Assembly: GCF_004322705.1 (NCBI RefSeq)
Contig: NZ_SIZZ01000001.1
Span: 434,001 to 498,000, forward strand
Origin: Dyella terrae
GTDB taxonomy: Bacteria; Pseudomonadota; Gammaproteobacteria; Xanthomonadales; Rhodanobacteraceae
DNA: 64,000 bases
Direction of reading: 5' to 3'
Shown: positions 63,784 to 64,000 of the stretch, in pieces
Numbering within the stretch: position 1 is the stretch's first letter
Layout: the number at the start of each line of letters is the position of its first letter
Notes under the pieces: generated by a model
Told to the model about the DNA's origin: nothing
What the model saw: only the letters and a program-made list of their open reading frames with translations
Database searches by the model: none
Program-made: the position numbers and the translations under genes

Positions 63784-64000
63784 AACGGTTTGACTGGAAT
63801 GCCCTTGGCAACGAGGCGCGCAAGCAGGTGCTCGAGCGCCCTGCGCAGTCGCGGGCCGAGACGCTGCGGTTGGCCGTGGAGGACATCGTCTCGGCGGTAC
63901 GTGCACATGGCGACAGCGCCTTGCGGGATCTGACGGCCCGCTACGATCGCTGCGACCTCGATGCCCTGGAAGTGACAGCTGACGAATTCGCGGCGGCCGA
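63780..64000 (+). CDS. hisD: Histidinol dehydrogenase (5' part, cut by window end)
   Basis: The frame continues past the window. The visible 73 residues (MKRFDWNALG ... AVRAHGDSALRDLTARYDRCDL) match the HisD N-terminal domain. The ATG overlaps the hisG stop (ATGA). The gene should be about 1.3 kb; the zinc site and catalytic domains lie beyond 64000. It is the third gene of the his operon in this window. Confidence 0.9.
   Translation, partial: MKRFDWNALGNEARKQVLERPAQSRAETLRLAVEDIVSAVRAHGDSALRDLTARYDRCDLDALEVTADEFAAA

Overview
The window is a high-GC chromosomal segment of a gammaproteobacterium, most likely Xanthomonadales (Lysobacterales) and probably Rhodanobacteraceae (Luteibacter or Dyella type). 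That placement is an inference. It rests on the YerC/TrpR-like regulator fused in operon to hisG-hisD, the FolC-DedD-CvpA-PurF block, the acyl desaturase/ferredoxin reductase pair under a TetR regulator, and the overall codon style.

Region by region. 1-5.6 kb: an unsaturated fatty acid module (TetR repressor divergent from reductase and desaturase, with a striking repeated operator), then cytochrome b561, a VIT-type transporter and a secreted prolyl-aminopeptidase-like hydrolase. 5.9-14.1 kb: SulP transporter, two OmpA-type lipoproteins, a large autotransporter, a small membrane protein and an FMN-binding split-barrel protein. 14.1-23.6 kb: an accessory block made of two abutting cassettes with transposon-like ends and no transposase. 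The first carries a LuxR regulator and an autotransporter. The second carries a deleted type I secretion remnant and unknown membrane proteins. 23.6-26.5 kb: a MerR (CueR-like) regulator and a Cu(I) P-type ATPase. 26.5-41.6 kb: metabolic and housekeeping genes (lipase-like hydrolase, sugar MFS transporter, YdcF protein, AraC regulator with a zinc alcohol dehydrogenase, an acetolactate-synthase-like enzyme with an aldehyde dehydrogenase, XseA, a cardiolipin-synthase-like protein, an acetyl-CoA hydrolase family protein and a PapD-like secreted protein). 41.6-47.9 kb: folC-dedD-cvpA-purF, a DUF455 ferritin-like protein and an AmiD-type amidase lipoprotein. 48.0-58.0 kb: a second accessory module, with a three-gene operon of Ig-like repeat proteins lacking signal peptides, divergent from a third autotransporter and flanked by a complete RcsB-like response regulator and a receiver-only relative. 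58.1-64 kb: tRNA-Pro(CGG), hisS, an unusually long aromatic/histidine ammonia-lyase, a DUF998-like membrane protein, and the start of the histidine operon (yerC-like, hisG, hisD cut by the window end).

The most interesting signals are the paired cassettes at 14115-19433 and 19436-23562, whose ends share a precise asymmetric repeat architecture, and the Ig-repeat operon/autotransporter/receiver module at 48.0-58.0 kb. Three autoregulated promoters (desaturase, merR, yerC-like) appear leaderless or nearly so, with operators overlapping the core promoter.
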